A stretch of 64,000 nt of DNA from Arcuatula senhousia (taxonomy: Eukaryota > Mollusca > Bivalvia > Mytilida > Mytilidae). The translations under genes were made by a program, and so were the position numbers. Position 1 is the stretch's first letter; each line of letters opens with the position of its first letter. Shown piece after piece: positions 42,630 to 53,731 of the stretch. The notes beneath the pieces were generated by a model. The model was not told the origin of the DNA and made no database searches. It saw nothing but the letters and a program-made list of their open reading frames with translations. The stretch is from contig OZ020308.1 of NCBI GenBank assembly GCA_963971305.1, positions 24,395,275 through 24,459,274 of the forward strand, written 5' to 3'.

Positions 42630-43400
42630 TTATATCGAACCTAAGTTGTGTCCCTTATTTTTCTAATAATATACATTTAATTTCATAGTTGTACATATGA
42701 GTTATAAATAAAACAAAAATATATTTAAAACATTATTTAAAATGTATTTTGATTTGATAATATAGCACAAATTAAAATGAACAAGACCAATGTTTGCAAT
42801 AATAATTTGTATATGCACCCCTGTTCATTAAGTTGATTTAATATCTCCAACAACTTGAACTCTTGTTTGAGGGCGCTTACATACCAAGTTTCAAAACTGT
42901 TTTTGAATCGCCTCTTGAATATTTGAGAGGCTACACATAAATAAACAATAATAGAAAACCCTCAGGCTATAAAATCACTTATACCCGGATCTTGTATTTG
43001 TGTTCCATCGTAATGGTTCACCCGAACGAATCTGAATAATTAATCTCCCTTTTAATTGTACATGAATGATTTAGAAATTTTAAAAAACGAAAAATCCGAA
43101 TTTCTCAAAATTTGCAGCGATTGCAGTTATGGACCCCAAACATGCTGTGCCAAAATCTCAGATCATTCAGACTTTAAGAGATATATGCTATTACCCTTTT
43201 ATTTCAAAGGAAATCAATGGAAGTGGAGCGTTTCTTGTTTAGTATACAATTGCACTTACTTATTGATGGTCATTGCTGAACTTTTTTGATTAAAGATGAA
43301 AATGACGGTTCACTTTATCAAATGACAAAAAGAAAACCATAGGCCAGTGCTCGTTTCTAGGATAAATGATGTAAAAAAATTCCTGGGTAATTATGCCAGT
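42630..43400 (+). repeat. Dispersed repeat, fullest copy of the TTGTGTCCC family
   Basis: Begins GAACCTAAGTTGTGTCCC and shares its first ~220 bases with 50457-50680. Its right part (TTGCACTTACTTATTGA, AAATGACGGTTCACTTTA, CAAATGACAAAAA) matches 60183-60345. It is non-coding or long decayed, so a non-autonomous element of ~0.75 kb is likely. Confidence 0.6.
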
Positions 43401-44116
43401 GCTGTATACTGTTTCCTTGTGTTTACAATATGTACATATTTTTGGATTAATTTGCAATTATTGACATCTTTCACCCTGACCACTGATTATTGGTCATTAC
43501 TTGTAGCAATCAAAGCTAGACTCGTGTACTTGTATCTGAGAAGTTTAAGCATTACACGGGGGGGGGGGGGTGTCACGTGCACCGGGTGACATCCCCCTCC
43601 ACTGGAAATTTAATGTTCGACTCCATTCGTCTGTCTATACACTCGGGTTAGCCATTTGGACATAATACATATTCATGGATGACAGGAAAGTGATTGAATA
43701 TATTAAATAATTTATTTATGTATTCTATTTAGACTCTTTATAATTAGAGAGCCGATTCAAAAACAGTAATGAAATTTGGTATGTAAGCAAATAAGTAATG
43801 GGCGTTCAAATATTCTATTATATCTACTTTATAACCAGAGGTGCATAAAAAAAACACTATAGCAAAATTTGATCTAGTTATTTTTTGAATAATCTATATT
43901 ATTCTATAATATAAATTATTCTTTAACACATTTCATTATAATCATCTAGGTGAATAAAAAAGGATATTGACCTGGAAAAGTGATATTGACCTACAAAATG
44001 GCGGGAAACGTTATGATGGTGTTTACTGCATTTTCTACTTATTGTATTTTCTGTTCAGACTGTGCTTATTTAACACTTCAAATGCATCTTTTTGTCAGAT
44101 ATTGGATAATATAATA
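43401..44116. other. Intergenic, no gene recognised
   Basis: Contains a 13-base G run near 43558-43570 and at 43810-43915 another partial copy of the TATCTACTTTATAA/GGTGCATAAAAAAA repeat segment. Confidence 0.4.
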
Positions 44117-44270
44117 AAACAATTACTGTCTTTTGTTTCGATAAATGTGCAGTGTTATTGACTTTTGAAAAACTAAGATATTCACCTCGCCCTTCGGGCT
44201 CAGTGAATATCTGTTTTTGCAAAAGTCAATAACACTGCACATTTACCTCAACAAAAGACAGTAATTGTAT
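44117..44270. repeat. Snap-back hairpin MITE, ~68-bp arms, GCCCTTCGGGC centre
   Basis: CAATTACTGTCTTTTGTTTC at the left returns inverted as GACAGTAATTG at the right. GTGCAGTGTTATTGACTTTT and AGATATTCACC are also matched in the opposite arm. The centre is TCGCCCTTCGGGCTC. Non-coding. Confidence 0.85.
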
Positions 44271-44334
44271 ATTATCACATCAAAATAAATCTTAAATGAT
44301 GTTTTAAATATGTTTTTGGTTTTAATTATTCAAA

Positions 44335-47160
44335 TTCAAATTCAAATTCAAATTAGTTTATTGGATAAAGCATAGTCAAATAATGAACAAACAATACAAT
44401 ATTGCGTAATCCAATACATTACATGAATACAAAGTTTAACATAGAAAATACATATTTTCAGAGTATAATGTAATTTACACATGTATACTGTTATATAACT
44501 ATATAATATTAAACATTTTCATTTTTGTATAGTAATGTTTAAATGTGTATTTAAATACTAAAGATCATATAAATTTGGCTGAATAATTATTACTCAATAG
44601 ACTGTTTCAAGAATTTATCTCTAACTGAAAAGGATTCTTGTAAAAATAAACAAACATTTTTGGTGTCCTGTATTGTGGTAGGATTTAAAAGGTTACTGGC
44701 AATTTTTAAAGGGGTATCATTTATGTCGTTTAAATTTTTATTAAACAAAGTGAAAAATTTATCTCTTAGTTTATTATAAGTGGGACAATCTAATAAAAAA
44801 TGTAGTTCATCTTCTACTTTACTGTTGCATTGTTTACAAAGTCTTTCTTCCACAGGAGTAATAGGTTTACTATATCTACCTGTTTCAATGGCTAAGCTAT
44901 GTGCGCTTAGCCTCAGTTTAGTTTATTTTGATCGAAGGTGTTTATTTATATTGAATTTCAGGTAGTCTTGAAGTTCAAAATCTTTGGTAATTTGACTAAA
45001 AAATCTAAGTTTCCCTGTATTATTATTTTTGATGTGTGAAAGTTCATTTAGTAGTTTTTGAGAGAAATATGATTTAATTTCTTTTTCAAATTCTATATGA
45101 GTTTTTTCAAGACTATCTAAGTTGAATAAAGTTTTAAAATTTTCTACTGATTTCATCCATGAGGATGTAATGTTTGTCTTCCTCAAAGGCTGACCTTGAC
45201 AAGTCGTACACATGCTCTTTGGATGATTCAATTTCTAAAAGGCGTTTATAATATTTAAACATTAGTTTGAAGGCCTTAAAACATAAAGGGTATTGGCCTA
45301 GCCCCATCTGGATTCCAAAAATAGAGGTTTTGTTATGAACACCAAGGATGTGTTTCAGAATCATGTTCTGTGTTTTTTCAAATGTGAATTTGTTTAAATT
45401 CTCTAAGTTAAGTTTTTGGTCAGCAATTCAAATTTCTGATCCATATGTAAGAATAGGAACTATCATTGATTTATATAGTTTAATCCATTTCTGTACAGAT
45501 AAATTTTCAGAGGATGATATATTGGTTTTTAAGGCAAAGAAAGCTTTTCTTGCTTTTTTAGCAAGGACTTCTGGTGCATATTTTAACTGACCATTATTAG
45601 TGAAAGTAATTCCAAGATATTTATACTGATCCACATATTCTAGTGTTTTATTATTAAATGTAATTGAAAGTGTAGGTTTAGAGTTATTTCTAATTTTTTT
45701 ACCAAGTGTCATAACTTTTGTTTTCTTAGTATTAATTTTTAGGTCCCATTTTTAACAATATTTTCCAAGAGAATTAATACAGTTTTGTAGTCCTATTGGT
45801 GATTCTGAGATGATAACTTAGTCATCTGCGTATAATAGGTGATTAAAAGTATGGTTATGTAGTCTTACTGGGTTTGTTTTAGATTGGTCATCAAAAACTG
45901 AATCTATATCATCAACAAATATGTTAAACAATGTGGGGCTTAGACTGTCCCCTTGTTTGACTCCAAGGGTTGCCAAAAATGGTTCACTAACTTACACGAG
46001 TACAGTGTATAAGAGTACATATCTTTAATAATATTAAGGAAGTTACCCCCGATTCCTTTCCTTTCTATTTTTTGAAAGAGTTTATTTCGATCTACACTAT
46101 CAAACGCTTTCTTGAAATCAACAAAACAGAAATACAATTTCTTTTTTTGGTTATCTTAATATTTATTAATGAGCGTTTTAAGTATAAATATATGATCTGT
46201 GGTTCTATAACCACTTCTGAAACCTCCTTGATTAAAGCTAAGGAGTTCCTTTTTTTCTAGGTAGTCTGACAATCTTCTTTGAAGTAGAGAAGTAAATAAT
46301 TTGCCTACACAACTTGTAACGCTTATACCTCTATAGTTATTACAGTGATTAGGGTCTCCAGACTTAAAAATTGATGAAATCAGAGTATGATTCCATATTT
46401 TAGGGAACTTTCCATTCCTAAGAATTTTATTAAATAAATTTACTATAGTTTAAACTAAGGTAGAGTTTCCTACTGTGATAAACTCATTTAAAATTAAGTC
46501 AGTTCCTTCCTTTTTACTGTTTTTTAATCTTTTGACACCTTTTTTAACTTCATTACATGTAAATGGGTAGTCTAAGGGAATGGATTTTTGTTCTTTTCCT
46601 TCTGCTGAGTCTTCTTTATTTAATTGTGATTGATTATTGGTTAATAATGATTTATAATGTTCGACCCATTCTGATTCAGTTATTGAGTTGAGGGACTCAG
46701 TTTTATGTTTTTTGATTCTATTAAGAGAGCTCCAAAACTGTTTCGAGTTATTTGGATCTATTTCATTAATGTTGTCAATAAGTGACGAAAAAAAGTTATT
46801 TTTCAACTGTTTTCTAAGTTTATTATATTCTCTTACCATTGTATGATAGGCATTTCTAATCCAAATATTTTTAGGGTCTTTGTGTAATTTCTTTCCTAAT
46901 GATCTAACCTCTCTACGTAGCATAAGACAATTATTTGACATCCAAGGCTTTTTAGGTTTTATTTTTTTACTTCTATTTTTAGGTCTCCTTGGACGTTTAA
47001 AAATTAGTGTTTTAGAGGCAGCTTGAATATATATATATATTGTTAAGGTTTTATACAAGCATATCAATATCTTTCAAATTTATCATCTTCAATTAAGGAG
47101 TTAAGAGTGAGGATATTATCTATAGAATCCTTTTTTAACTCAATTATGAAATTAAATGTT
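44335..47160 (-). pseudogene. Decayed LINE ORF2 (5'-truncated) with (GAATTT)n tail
   Basis: Minus strand. Fragments follow the ORF2 order: an N-terminal linker (LKKDSIDNILTLNSLI near 47110), FTCNEVKKGVKRLKNSKKEGTD (~46500), CFVDFKKAFDSVDRNKL (~46120), a YADD catalytic motif followed at once by a TAA (~45815), YKYLGITFTNNGQ (~45620) and the C-terminal knuckle LCKQCNSKVEDELHFLLDC (~44800). At least five stops or frameshifts separate them. The 3' UTR ends at 44335 in TTGAATTTGAATTTG repeats. The AP-endonuclease is missing. The same tail occurs at 18350. Confidence 0.88.
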
Positions 47161-47648
47161 TACCTTAAAAAAAAAAAAACAAAGGGACACAAATCTAGGC
47201 CGTTACTATCATTGAGGAGGGATCGTCCATTTGATATTATTCTGTGCAAACAATTGGTCTTGAACTGTGATGAAGGCATTGTCTGTGAACCGTTCTCTGC
47301 AAAAATAATTTTTCTTCTTCTTCTTGCGTTAATCAGCAACGGAGTATTACCATCACGCTGATGTCGTGTCATCAAGTGCAGGGTGCTGTACATGAATATG
47401 TTCCAAACAAATAAATATAAATAAATAAAATAAACGTCTTTTACAGTTTAAAAGGAACGGTGCAGGTTAAAAACATGATGATCAGGTCTATGGCATCGCT
47501 GTGGCTCTGGTCTCCGGATGGAAGTGAGACCATAGGTGCTCCTTGAAGCTGGCGGGGTCTTTGTGTGCTACGATGTTACCAGGTGGTCTGTTCCAGTCAT
47601 GTATTGTGATCATGTATTCCGTGATCTGTGATTGATACCTCCACAGTG
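47161..47648. other. Intergenic, fragment of the TTGTGTCCC-family repeat
   Basis: 47165-47215 reads an A run, then AAGGGACACAAATCTAGGCCG, the inverted end of the family at 39300. No gene. Confidence 0.45.
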
Positions 47649-47744
47649 TAATAGGTTCTTACACGAGTCTTTATTGAAGATCAGGGATTTCTTACACAAG
47701 TGGAAGAAATTCCCGATCTTCAATCAATAACGAGTGTAAGAACA
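47649..47744. repeat. Snap-back hairpin, ~40-bp arms
   Basis: GTTCTTACACGAGT at the left and ACGAGTGTAAGAAC at the right, with TTGAAGATCAGGGATTTCTT opposed to AAGAAATTCCCGATCTTCAA, around a short ACACAAGTGG loop. Confidence 0.85.
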
Positions 47745-48774
47745 TATTTCTTCCGTTTTTAACAGTGAAAAAAATAATTTCATGAATGAATATAACGAGG
47801 TCAAAATCCAATTTGCATATATTGAATTAATGCGCAAAAATTAAATTTGCATATATTGAGTTAATGCGCGACCAACACAACCGATTTACATGTAAATTTC
47901 GTTTTTCCATTTTTTTTTTATTTGTAAACAAACAGACGACATATGATTAATTTATTCATTGACCTTTCAACTTTTACGAACTACTTTTTTTTAAAGGTTT
48001 TTGATTGGTTGATTTCTCTATGACAGAAACTGTCACATGATCCTGTCTGTCATGGGCTGTCTGTCATAGAAAATAAACAAAAACGGAAGAATCAATATTT
48101 CCTGTGAATTTTGATTTGAGAAATTTTTGCTTATTTCCTGTGAACTGAAATCCAATTTTCATTTTCTGTGAACCGTGATCAGGACCCCTATCAGCCCCCC
48201 CCCATTGAGGCAAGTGAAAAAATTGACCATTTCATGAATTTTATAAAAACAGTTAAGAATTGAATGAGAATTGCCATTGAAAAGTTGTCCAACTTTTTTT
48301 TTTGGATTCGTGAGTGTTGTAAATTATCCCTTCTTTTAGATACGAGAAAGAAAAATAAAAGCATGTTAACGTGATCTGAATAGACCTTCCGGCCTGGCTT
48401 GCCAAGCTTTAGTCCGTTTTTGACTTCATGATAGACAATCGGTCATCGTGTGTATAACATTTACCAAACGTAATATTTTCTGGGGATGAAATACAACTTG
48501 AACCGTCGTAATTATTTGGACTACCAAGGGACATACAAATACTGGTTTCTTATTTTAGTCATGGTAAAGTTTAAAACACAGCTAGGCGCTTTTTGTGTAC
48601 AGTCAAATTTTACTGGCTAGGTCGCTAGGCAATGGCCACCCCACTGAAAAATATTCGCTAGTCAAATTATGCAACCCCACTGAAAAATATTCGTTATGCA
48701 CATGAGGACCAACTCACTGAAAAATAGTTTTCAGTGGGGTGACCATCGCTTAGCCAGCAATATTTGACTATACA
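47745..48774. other. Intergenic, no gene recognised
   Basis: Short local duplications (TTTGCATATATTGA-TTAATGCGC twice at 47810-47870; CCACTGAAAAATA three times at 48640-48730). No gene. Confidence 0.4.
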
Positions 48775-49306
48775 CAAGCGCCTGTAGCTACAATAATGTA
48801 GCTCCTTTGACATCTATGATTGGGCGGAGCTACAATCATCGGCCTATTACTCGTAATTGAGCAAATCAAATTTCTTTCTCCATCTCAAACAAAGCTTCAA
48901 GATGGTTCGAAATTACCAATAACACTTAATAGTATTTGGTCCATAAAAATTTCAATATAAAGCCGTATAAGCCGTATATTAATTTGTTAGATAGTTTTCA
49001 ATATTCTGATCCTGAATTCCATAATAAAGTTCCGAGGATCAACAAGGGACTTCAAAAATTGATATTTTTACGAAAGTCGTTTAAATTTTGCAAAATGTCC
49101 GAAATTCTAACTTGATTCGTCATTAAAATACTAAAAGCAATATTTTAATACCAAATTTGACGTCTTAATTATAGGTTGAATTACGCCCGGTGCGATTTCG
49201 CTTTCGGGCGTTGCTCCATTACGAGCAATGGATTGCATCAATTGTAGCTCCGCCAATCATAGATGTCAAAGGAGCTGCCTTATTGTAGCTAAAGCGACAC
49301 AGGCGT
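48775..49306. repeat. Foldback element, ~95-bp terminal inverted repeats
   Basis: Left end: GCGCCTGTAGCTACAATAA, CTCCTTTGACATCTATGATT, GCGGAGCTACAAT, TTACTCGTAATTGAGCAA. The right end is its inverse: TTGCTCCATTACGAG, ATTGTAGCTCCGCC, AATCATAGATGTCAAAGGAG, TTATTGTAGCTAAAGCG. About 340 bases of unrelated AT-rich interior. A MITE of undetermined superfamily. Confidence 0.85.
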
Positions 49307-49818
49307 TTGGGTCCAGGATTTTATTTTATTATAACTAATGTGTATATCAAAAATTTCATCTCGTATACTATTTCCACACATATTATACATCTTGCATACC
49401 AAGTTTCATAAAATTCTGTTTAGTAGTTAAAGAGGAATTGCATTCACAAACTGTGATCAGTATTTTGTGCAAACTTCTCAGTCCAAAGGGCCATAACTCC
49501 TACAAAAATTTCTGTTTGAATGCACAACTACAAATTAAGGGTGTATTTCTTGCATACCAAGTTTGGTTAAATTGTGTTAGTATAGAGACGGGTGAAAATT
49601 TGTATATACACGTTATTCATAATAAAATAAAATCCTGGACCCAAACGCCTGTGTGGAAATAGTATAGAGACGGGTGAAAATTTGTATATACACGTTATTC
49701 ATAAAAAAATAAAATCCTGGACCCAAACGCCTGTGTGAAAATAGTATAGAGACGGGTGAAAATTTGTATATACACGTTATTCATAATAAAATTAAATCCT
49801 GGACCCAAACGCCTGTGT
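49301..49818. repeat. Second foldback element with its right end tandemly triplicated (~81-bp unit)
   Basis: CAGGCGTTTGGGTCCAGGAT at 49301 is inverted as ATCCTGGACCCAAACGCCTG at about 49631, 49716 and 49797. The ~81-bp segment TAGAGACGGGTGAAAATTTG through the terminus is repeated three times (49582-49818) with one or two base differences. The left end overlaps the right end of the preceding element by a few bases. Confidence 0.88.
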
Positions 49819-49821
49819 AAA

Positions 49822-49970
49822 GCGCCTGTGGCTAAAAATGACCGAAACACCGTTTTTTAATACAGTGTATAACGTCTAGGTATGTCAGCCTTTTGAAATT
49901 TTTAATTTTATAATCGACCAGCAGTGTCAAACACAACCTTTTCCTTGCGTGATTGAACAGTAAATAACAG
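49822..49970. repeat. Dispersed repeat related to 40405-40576
   Basis: See the shared order of words AAGCGCCTGTGG, CAGTGTATAACGT, CAGTGTCAAACAC and TTGAACAGTAAA. Confidence 0.55.
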
Positions 49971-49971
49971 G

Positions 49972-50274
49972 CACTTGTTTCTATCAATAATGAGGGGGGG
50001 CGATTATGTATAAAATCTTGTTTTGGACATCCCTGATAAAATAAAGGGCTCTTTATTTTATACATACTCGACCCCCCCCCCCCAAATGGGCCATTATTGA
50101 TAGAAACTGTATGTATAAAATAAAGAGCTCTCAATTTTATACATATTCGACCCCCCATAATAAAGAGCTCTTAATATTATAGATACATACTCGACCCCCC
50201 GTTATTGATAGAAACCGTATGTATAAAATAACACAATCATACTCGACCCACATTATTGATAGAAACAAGTGTCT
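49972..50274. repeat. Small foldback element with CACTTGTTTCTATCAATAATG ends
   Basis: ACTTGTTTCTATCAATAATG at about 49974 is mirrored by CATTATTGATAGAAACAAGT at about 50251. The interior is a set of degenerate ~70-bp repeats carrying ATTGATAGAAAC, ATAAAATAAAGAGCTC and CATACTCGACCCCCC. Non-coding. Confidence 0.75.
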
Positions 50275-50277
50275 GTG

Positions 50278-50375
50278 GTGAAGAATAAGAATAAGAATAA
50301 GTTTATTAACCAAATCAACGGCCCCAGAAGAGGCATACAAAACAAAAATTACAAATAAAGATGATTGTATCAAAT
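50278..50375 (-). mobile_element. LINE 3'-end fragment with (TTATTC)n tail
   Basis: On the minus strand GGGGCCGTTGATTTGGTTAA, TAAAC and then TTATTC repeats. The same style of ending occurs in plus orientation at 59830-59893. Confidence 0.55.
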
Positions 50376-50456
50376 ATCGTTAAAATAACTTAGTAAATAT
50401 TGTACGCTGGGCCACATTGGATTGCTCTGACAAACTTTTTCATGATAAATATTTCG

Positions 50457-50690
50457 AACCTAAGTTGTGTCCCTTAGTTTTTAATAATTTACCTTTAATT
50501 ACATAATTGTACAAATGAGTTATAAATAAAGCAAAAACACACCTAAAACATTATTTAAAATGTATTTTGATATGATAATATAACATATTTTAAAATGAAC
50601 AAGATAAATTTTTGCAATAGTAATTTTAATATGCACCGTTGTTAATAAAGTAGATTTGATTAGTACAAACACTTGAGCGCCCTTGTTCAG
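50457..50690 (+). repeat. Dispersed repeat, TTGTGTCCC family
   Basis: GAACCTAAGTTGTGTCCC, ATAATTGTACAAATGAGTT, AACATTATTTAAAATGTATT and ATATGCACC in the same order as 42640-42840; roughly 80% similar by eye. Confidence 0.65.
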
Positions 50691-50769
50691 TAACCTATCA
50701 TACCAAGTTTTAAATACTGTTTAGAATTTCCTCTTGAATCATCGAGAGGTCATACATAACATAAATATA

Positions 50770-51003
50770 GAATATAGGACTTTTTTTATTGTGAGATTGG
50801 ATATTATCACTTGTTTTGGTGAACCCGAAGGGTGAACCAAAAAACAAGTGATAAAGTCGATCTCAAAATCAAAAAGTCATATATATAGAATATAGGACTT
50901 TTGAATCTTGAGATCGAGTTTATCACTGGTTTATGGTGAACCCGAAGGGTGAACCAATAAACCAGTGATAAACTCGATCTCAAGATTTAAGAAGTCCTAT
51001 ATT
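50770..51003. repeat. Two tandem snap-back hairpins with a GAACCCGAAGGGTGAAC centre
   Basis: Each unit (~110 bp; 50777-50888 and 50889-51003) is a near-perfect hairpin. The arms contain GATCGAGTTTATCACTGGTT and its inverse, and the loop is GTGAACCCGAAGGGTGAAC. Outer ends carry ATAGGACTTTT and AAAAGTCATAT or AAGAAGTCCTATAT. Two successive copies are ~80% alike. Confidence 0.88.
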
Positions 51004-51004
51004 C

Positions 51005-51360
51005 TCTTTATCGGTAATCTCGAGCAACAAAATGTGATTTTTTTCCTTAAAAAGGGGTCTTTTAATGTTTTTTATAAGGAACTTTTTTGTGTGCGCACTG
51101 ATAAAACACGTGCTACAATGTGCTACGTCACCGTACTGACCCGATAATTTCGGTGATAAACACCTGTTCATGATACAGGGTTTATCAGCGGCAAACATCA
51201 AAGGAAAAAATGTAATGATTACCGATAAATTCTCTTTATCGGTAATTAAGTGTGACGTAACGTACTGACCCGAAAATTTCGGTGATAATAATAAACACCT
51301 GTTCGTGAGAAAGACTTTATCAGCCAGTACACATCAAAGGAAAAATGTACTAATTATGTA
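51005..51360. repeat. Tandem duplication (~120 bp) with TCTCTTTATCGGTAAT borders
   Basis: CGTACTGACCCGATAATTTC, GGTGATAAACACCTGTTC, TTTATCAGC and ACATCAAAGGAAAAA occur at 51131-51215 and 51260-51345. TCTCTTTATCGGTAAT occurs at 51003 and 51230. Confidence 0.75.
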
Positions 51361-51369
51361 AGACAGAAG

Positions 51370-52235
51370 ACACTCTATTACCAATCATGGTCCCTCGATG
51401 GGCAGGATTATTACAATGATTAATACAGAACTGTACAACGATAGAGGAAATAGCCAAAATGGGAATAAACTTAGAACGTTCCGTATGTACAAGAATTCCG
51501 TTAAAACTGAACCATATATAAAAGTGAACGTCTCGAGAATGGAACGACGAACTATGACCCTCTTTCGCTCCGGTTCCCTTTCCCTGGCCATTGAAACTGG
51601 GAGATACTCCAGGCCGCCTACACCTGTTGACCAAAGATACTGTATGCTATGTGACAGTGAATCAGTAGAGGACGAAAAACATTTCCTTTTTGATTGCAAT
51701 CTATACAATGACTAGAGATATGACTTGTTTCACGAATGTTCCAAACATATCACAAACTTTGACAATCTTGATCGTGACGATAAATTTGTAAACATTATGA
51801 ATTGTTCAGAAATCCAGTCTTTTTTCTGCAAATATTTACATAAGTTTTTCATTCGCAGAAGATTATTCCTATAATTTTTATTTGTATTTTTAAGCTTTTA
51901 ACTATTAGGTTTTATCTAGTAATAGAATTGAAAGACTTTGTCAATTTTAAATATTTTTATTACGATAATTATAGTATCATTTTACTATTAATTTTAATAT
52001 TTTTGCTAGAAATTTTGAATTAGTTTTCTTCTTCTTTATTTTAAAGTATAGATACATAGAGATTTTTATAAAAGTTTTTATAACATTGATTGCATTGTTT
52101 TTGTAAATATAGATTTTAAAAGTGTCTCATAAGTCAATTTATGGCTGGATATTGTTTGTTTTTTATGTGTATATATTTTTATCATTGTGCTTATTATGTA
52201 TGACAAACAATATGTGACACTATAATAAACAATTT
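51370..52235 (+). pseudogene. LINE ORF2 C-terminal fragment with 3' UTR
   Basis: An open frame at 51398-51715 encodes NGNKLRTFRMYKNSVKTEPY and a CCHC knuckle, YCMLCDSESVEDEKHFLFDC. A TAG then interrupts it, and the same frame goes on as RYDLFHECSKHITNF to about 51870. A T-rich 3' UTR follows. Only the last ~160 codons of an ORF2 remain. Confidence 0.75.
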
Positions 52236-52239
52236 ATTT

Positions 52240-52460
52240 ATAATACAACTGAAGAAATTAAGACCGTTACTTCTTTTATTAAACAGTCATTAGAACTGAG
52301 AGAAGGAGACCTGTCATAAATATTTTAGCTGTACAATTGTTAATTTAGAAACCACCATGATTTATGTTGTTCTTTGCTTGTTTTGTATTCATGTTTATGT
52401 TTTAAGTTTTGTAAAGCTATAACCAATGCGGTTTACTGTGTGCTTTAATAAAATAAAATA
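52240..52460 (+). mobile_element. LINE 3' fragment (uninterrupted reference for the 53.1-kb insertion site)
   Basis: GAAGAAATTAAGACCGTTAC, TTATTAAACAGTCATTAGAA, CTGTCATAAATA and a 3' UTR ending GTGCTTTAATAAAATAAA. Encodes the ORF2 end KQSLELREGDLS. The same sequence is split at 53083/59510 in the next copy. Confidence 0.8.
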
Positions 52461-52599
52461 AATTAATTATAAAAAAAAAGTAAAGCAAAGATTAAACTGT
52501 ACGATTGTAGCAATATATAATGAGTAAAGATGCCAAAGTAAAATATTTAGATGGGAGCCTGGATATAAATAGATATTAATAATCAATAATTCAAATAAT

Positions 52600-53082
52600 T
52601 TAAACAATTGTCAAACAATGAAAGAAGTTTAACAGCATAAAAAAATAGTTACAGAAAATTGTGTAATTTTTTATAAAGAAATTATATTAAATAAACTAAA
52701 TAATTTAAATGAAAATGATAAACACTGTCTGTATAAATCTCTAAAACAAAATGTAAATGAAATGGAATACTATCTATCATATCATAATAAAACATTAAGA
52801 ACCCTTTTATCTAAAATTAGACTAAGCGATCACAAACTAAGTATTGAACTTGGTAGATATAGAAAAATCCCAAGAGATCAAAGACTGTGTGCCATATGCA
52901 ACACACTTGATGATGAGTCACACTTCTTCCTTGAATGTAAAATCAATTCTAATATTCAAACTGTCTTTTTGCAATATTTTAATAACAATTATGATTTTAA
53001 TAAACTAAGTAAAACTGAAAAACTAACAAAAACTCTGAATCCAACTACAAGCGAAGAAATTAAGACCGTTACTTTCTTTATT
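52600..53082 (+). pseudogene. LINE ORF2 C-terminal fragment, split by the Penelope-like insertion (left half)
   Basis: Open from about 52640. It encodes KLNNLNENDKHCLYKSLKQN, LRTLLSKIRLSDHKLSIELG and the knuckle LCAICNTLDDESHFFLEC, then PTTSEEIKTVTFFI, where the inserted element takes over. It resumes at 59511 with KQSLELREGDLS. Similar in layout to the intact LINE at 28.7 kb, but a different family. Confidence 0.8.
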
Positions 53083-53731
53083 AATAGAAGAAAATGAGAT
53101 GTGGAATAAGTGTACGCGACACAACCTACATTATAAACGTAAATTTTAAATATCCACAATGGAAAACAGCCAGCAGCCTTCAATGTGACCAGCGGTCGCT
53201 GCTCGCTGTTTTTCAATTGGCCCCTGGATTGAAAATAAAATACATATGATTCAAGCCCAATCCCAAAGTGCATTGAAAGACCCTCTTCTTGACAAAAAAC
53301 AATTAACAAAAATTCGACTAAATACAAACATAAGCTTTGATAAAGATTCCTGGCTTAGGACAGGCACATTAAAATGTGGCGGGGTTAAACTAGTTTTTTG
53401 GCGCCAACCTTCCCCCTAATGACAATCAATAACAAAGCACAAACTAACACACAGTAAAAATCAAATCGATAGAAGTTCAATTCAACAAGAGAGTATCTGA
53501 GACAAAAGGACAACAGGTAATTAACGGGACGTAAAGATACTCTCTTGAGAACACTCGAAGTTACTGACAGCTAGCTAAGAAGCATCCATCGACTGATGTA
53601 AAAAAATCAAGTATGTCGATTTTAAATCCGACACAACACGTCAAACACTTGATTTGATGATGCATCATCACACAAAACCGACACACTTGACCGCTGTAAT
53701 GCTCAAAAATGACATAAGTATAAAAAGGCAA

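Noticed and set aside
53641..53700. The perfect palindrome TGATGATGCATCATCA in the Penelope-like 3' region as a SECIS element
   Set aside because: It contains ATGA, but the arms leave no room for the 10-13-bp helix, the apical AA bulge and an opposed GA. No alternative SECIS could be built with confidence by eye.
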